Source of the DNA: Pseudomonas monteilii NBRC 103158 = DSM 14164
GTDB taxonomy: Bacteria > Pseudomonadota > Gammaproteobacteria > Pseudomonadales > Pseudomonadaceae
Assembly: GCF_000730605.1 (NCBI RefSeq)
Contig: NZ_BBIS01000009.1
Location: 186,001-250,000 of the forward strand
DNA length: 64,000 bases
Reading direction: 5' to 3'
The position numbers were made by a program, and so were the translations under genes. The notes under the pieces are model-generated. The model was not told the DNA's origin. It ran no database searches and worked only from the letters and a program-made list of their open reading frames with translations. Shown one piece after another: positions 63,980 through 64,000 of this stretch. Position 1 is the stretch's first letter. Every line of letters begins with the position of its first letter.

Positions 63980-64000
63980 TTGATAGGGCGCCGCTTTGCG

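Overview
The window is about 64 kb of high-GC gammaproteobacterial chromosome. Gene content and order point to the Pseudomonas putida group: urease operon, fap functional-amyloid operon, McpP-like chemoreceptor, pvdQ acylase, glnS-cysS, csiR/csiD/lhgO, and scattered P. putida-type REP hairpins. There is no prophage, insertion sequence, CRISPR array, rRNA or convincing tRNA. It looks like core plus soft-accessory chromosome with small cassettes. Functions are inferred from protein motifs and remembered family knowledge; no database search was run.

Layout. 1-2.2 kb: the C-terminal part of a DinG-type helicase and a tyrosine recombinase. 2.4-8.0 kb: complete urease operon ureDABCEJFG behind a sigma54-like site. 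8.1-11.1 kb: a DUF899 thioredoxin-like protein and an LTA-synthase-like membrane sulfatase. 11.2-16.7 kb: complete fapABCDEF operon on the minus strand, with a sigma54-like promoter, an internal UUCG terminator after fapC, and a FapC whose long linker holds six tandem octapeptides. 16.9-18.1 kb: pnuC plus a ribosylnicotinamide-kinase-like gene. 18.2-21.3 kb: mcpP, uppP and a DUF1294 gene. 21.4-26.7 kb: YjbR, LysR/azoR, an oxidoreductase lacking its FAD domain, an EamA exporter, a YbjQ protein and small genes. 26.7-32.5 kb: ampC, a BASS transporter, a TetR gene with a palindromic operator divergent from an SDR, an HCCA-isomerase-like gene and a DUF7693-like gene. 32.5-37.4 kb: an XRE-cupin regulator, an MFS transporter, then cytochrome b561 and catalase-related peroxidase genes divergent from an ECF sigma/anti-sigma pair, with matching ECF-type promoters in both directions.

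37.4-44.6 kb: a large hairpin, xthA, a GNAT gene and tamAB. 44.6-46.3 kb: a Mor-like regulator followed by two DUF2589 proteins, the best candidate for an undescribed system. 46.6-50.3 kb: small exported and membrane proteins, a Fur-like protein lacking the metal domain, and pvdQ behind a PvdS-type iron-starvation box. 50.3-54.9 kb: lpxH, ppiB, glnS and cysS. 54.9-57.0 kb: a two-component system. 57.1-61.8 kb: csiR divergent from csiD-lhgO-permease, the glutarate to L-2-hydroxyglutarate to 2-oxoglutarate branch of lysine/5-aminovalerate catabolism. 61.9-64.0 kb: a RIO kinase and an enteric-type, cysteine-rich hemB.

How parts work together. The urease genes supply apoenzyme, Ni chaperones and a Ni permease for nitrogen scavenging. 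Fap genes encode amyloid subunits, a C39 protease and an outer-membrane pore for biofilm fibrils. The ECF/anti-sigma pair probably drives itself and the peroxidase/cytochrome operon. The csi locus takes up and oxidises C5 acids, with hints of CsiR and Crc control.
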